39,535 nucleotides of DNA, taken from NCBI GenBank assembly GCA_947589505.1, contig CANQCF010000008.1:1-39535 (forward strand), written 5' to 3'. A program made the translations under genes and the position numbers. A model generated the notes under the pieces. It had not been told where the DNA came from. It saw only the letters and a list, made by a program, of their open reading frames with translations, and did no database searches. Of this stretch, positions 38,321-39,535 are shown piece by piece. Source of the stretch: an uncultured Acetatifactor sp. (GTDB taxonomy: Bacteria > Bacillota > Clostridia > Lachnospirales > Lachnospiraceae). The stretch's first letter is position 1; the number at the start of each line of letters is the position of its first letter.

Positions 38321-39535
38321 TCAAACAACTCCTAAATAAGCTTTCACTTCTCCTGCCAGATACAGACTTCCGGCAATGTATATCTGCGTGTCCGGCTCCT
38401 TTTCCCCAAGCAGCGTCTCAAGCGCCTCCGGCGTGTCCCGGAAACTGCGGATCACAGGGCCTGCAGGCTCCGGACCAGGTCTCTTTTCAGCCAGTTTTCT
38501 CGTCAGTTCCTCCAGGGTCTCCATCTGCGCCGCACGGCCGGAGTGCAGCGCCGTCAGGCAGATCGTTTCAAACAGACGGGAATCCAAAATCCTTCCCAGC
38601 ATTTTTTCATAAGCCTTGTCTCTCACCGCGGAAAAAAGAAGAAGTCTTTTTCCCTTCCATCCGTCCGCGGCCACCGTCTCCAGGAACGCCCGCACCCCGT
38701 CCTCATTATGGGCTCCGTCCACATAGACGCCCGGACGGACCTCTTCCATCCTCGCCGGCCAGAAGCACTTTTTCACGCCATCCCGGATCTGCCGGGCCGT
38801 AACTGTCCTGCCCTGATCCAGTTCTTCCAGAGCCCGGACGGCAAGCGCCGCGTTTTCCATCTGATATCTCGCGGTTGTCCTCAAAGTAAGGCTAATATCA
38901 TTATAATACCGACTGTGCAAAGAAAAATCAATGTTTTTATTCTTAAAATTTAAGAAGGAATAGTCTTTTTTCGACACCGGACACGAAATTGCGCCAACTT
39001 TTTCCGCCATTTCGTCAAAAACCGCGCTTACACTTTTCGAGGTCTCCGTATATACCACCGGTACTCCCGGGGCGATGATCCCCGCCTTTTCCCAGGCGAT
39101 CTTTTCCGGGGTATCCCCCAGATACTCCACATGATCCAGACTGATCCGGGTAATCACCGCCAGTTCCTTATGGGACACGGAGTTCGTGGCGTCCAGCCTG
39201 CCTCCCAGACCGGTCTCCAGGATCACAAAATCCGGCTCTGCCTCCCGGAACAGAAGCAAGGCCATAAAAAACAGATACTCAAAAAAGGTAGGGTGGTATA
39301 GTTCCGGGATCAGACCGTACACTTTCAAAAACGCCTTCAGAAAGCTCTCCCGGTCTGTCATCTTTCCACGGATCAGGAATCTCTCCCGCACATCCACAAG
39401 ATGGGGGGATGTGAAGAGACAGACAGAGTATCCCGCCTCCTCCAGCATGTACCTGAGGTACGCGCACACGCTGCCCTTGCCGTTGGTCCCCGCCACATGG
39501 ATGATCTTAAATTCCTTGTCGGGACTGCCCAGACG
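38321..39535 (-). CDS. folC: Folylpolyglutamate synthase/dihydrofolate synthase, N-terminus cut off
   Basis: The frame is open through the right edge, so the N-terminus (about 45 residues) is missing. Visible features are the P-loop GTNGKGS, TSPHLVDVRERF, ILETGLGGRLDATN, EKAGIIAPGVPVV and the C-terminal DGAHNEDG. The enzyme adds glutamate residues to folates and may also make dihydrofolate from dihydropteroate. It works in the cytoplasm with ATP. The frame continues upstream of the internal GTG at 39496 to 39535. It leads an operon with the 49-residue gene and the TPR gene. Confidence 0.93.
   Translation of the reverse strand, partial: RLGSPDKEFKIIHVAGTNGKGSVCAYLRYMLEEAGYSVCLFTSPHLVDVRERFLIRGKMTDRESFLKAFLKVYGLIPELYHPTFFEYLFFMALLLFREAEPDFVILETGLGGRLDATNSVSHKELAVITRISLDHVEYLGDTPEKIAWEKAGIIAPGVPVVYTETSKSVSAVFDEMAEKVGAISCPVSKKDYSFLNFKNKNIDFSLHSRYYNDISLTLRTTARYQMENAALAVRALEELDQGRTVTARQIRDGVKKCFWPARMEEVRPGVYVDGAHNEDGVRAFLETVAADGWKGKRLLLFSAVRDKAYEKMLGRILDSRLFETICLTALHSGRAAQMETLEELTRKLAEKRPGPEPAGPVIRSFRDTPEALETLLGEKEPDTQIYIAGSLYLAGEVKAYLGVV

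Overview
The window comes from a spore-forming Firmicute, most likely a fairly high-GC member of the Lachnospiraceae. The support is a spoIIAA-spoIIAB-sigF / spoVAA-spoVAB-spoVAC cluster, a Csp-like S8 protease, a BclA-like collagen protein, low-GC-Gram-positive ribosome binding sites, and tRNA genes without encoded CCA. Nearly everything lies on the minus strand. The plus-strand exceptions are a cut-off DUF4317-like gene at the left edge, a CYTH protein and the collagen-like gene. The species cannot be named from the sequence.

Layout from left to right. (1) 1-5300: an S8 protease, a lipoprotein GDPD-family phosphodiesterase and an LTA-synthase-like sulfatase, the last two visibly AT-rich, behind a good promoter at 5100-5128. 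(2) 5300-10300: an M18 aminopeptidase and a DJ-1 protein, two small tandem-repeat arrays, an ABC exporter pair, and a divergent CYTH gene with a structured leader. (3) 10800-15790: an operon of two membrane GGDEF proteins and malQ. (4) 15788-17140: a Ca2+/Na+ antiporter under a yybP-ykoY (Mn2+) riboswitch with its terminator, a long palindrome, and tRNA-Leu. (5) 17287-20990: a MATE exporter, a tRNA operon (Arg-His-Gln-Lys) and a sodium:solute symporter. (6) 21154-22552: the collagen-like gene with its terminator. (7) 22653-24846: an AT-rich island with HTH regulator, DarG macrodomain antitoxin and DarT ADP-ribosyltransferase toxin. (8) 24924-29275: a MarR regulator and a heterodimeric ABC exporter with two palindromic operators. 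(9) 29322-31342: two SDR/epimerase genes. (10) 31408-36624: sporulation genes, with a GH25 muramidase-like membrane protein between sigF and spoVAA. (11) 36662-39535: a zinc-ribbon TPR membrane protein, a 49-residue protein, and folC running off the edge.

Three observations stand out. The HTH-darG-darT module is a compact, self-regulated, probably acquired toxin-antitoxin or phage-defence system with a long DarT and a perfect dyad inside its promoter. Minisatellite-like tandem repeats sit between genes that are normally tightly packed: a 32-bp ABAB array between spoIIAA and spoIIAB, and a composite array between spoVAB and spoVAC. The two GGDEF proteins are physically coupled to malQ, suggesting a link between cyclic-dinucleotide signalling and alpha-glucan use. 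Functions are assigned by reading motifs and context only; no database search was run.
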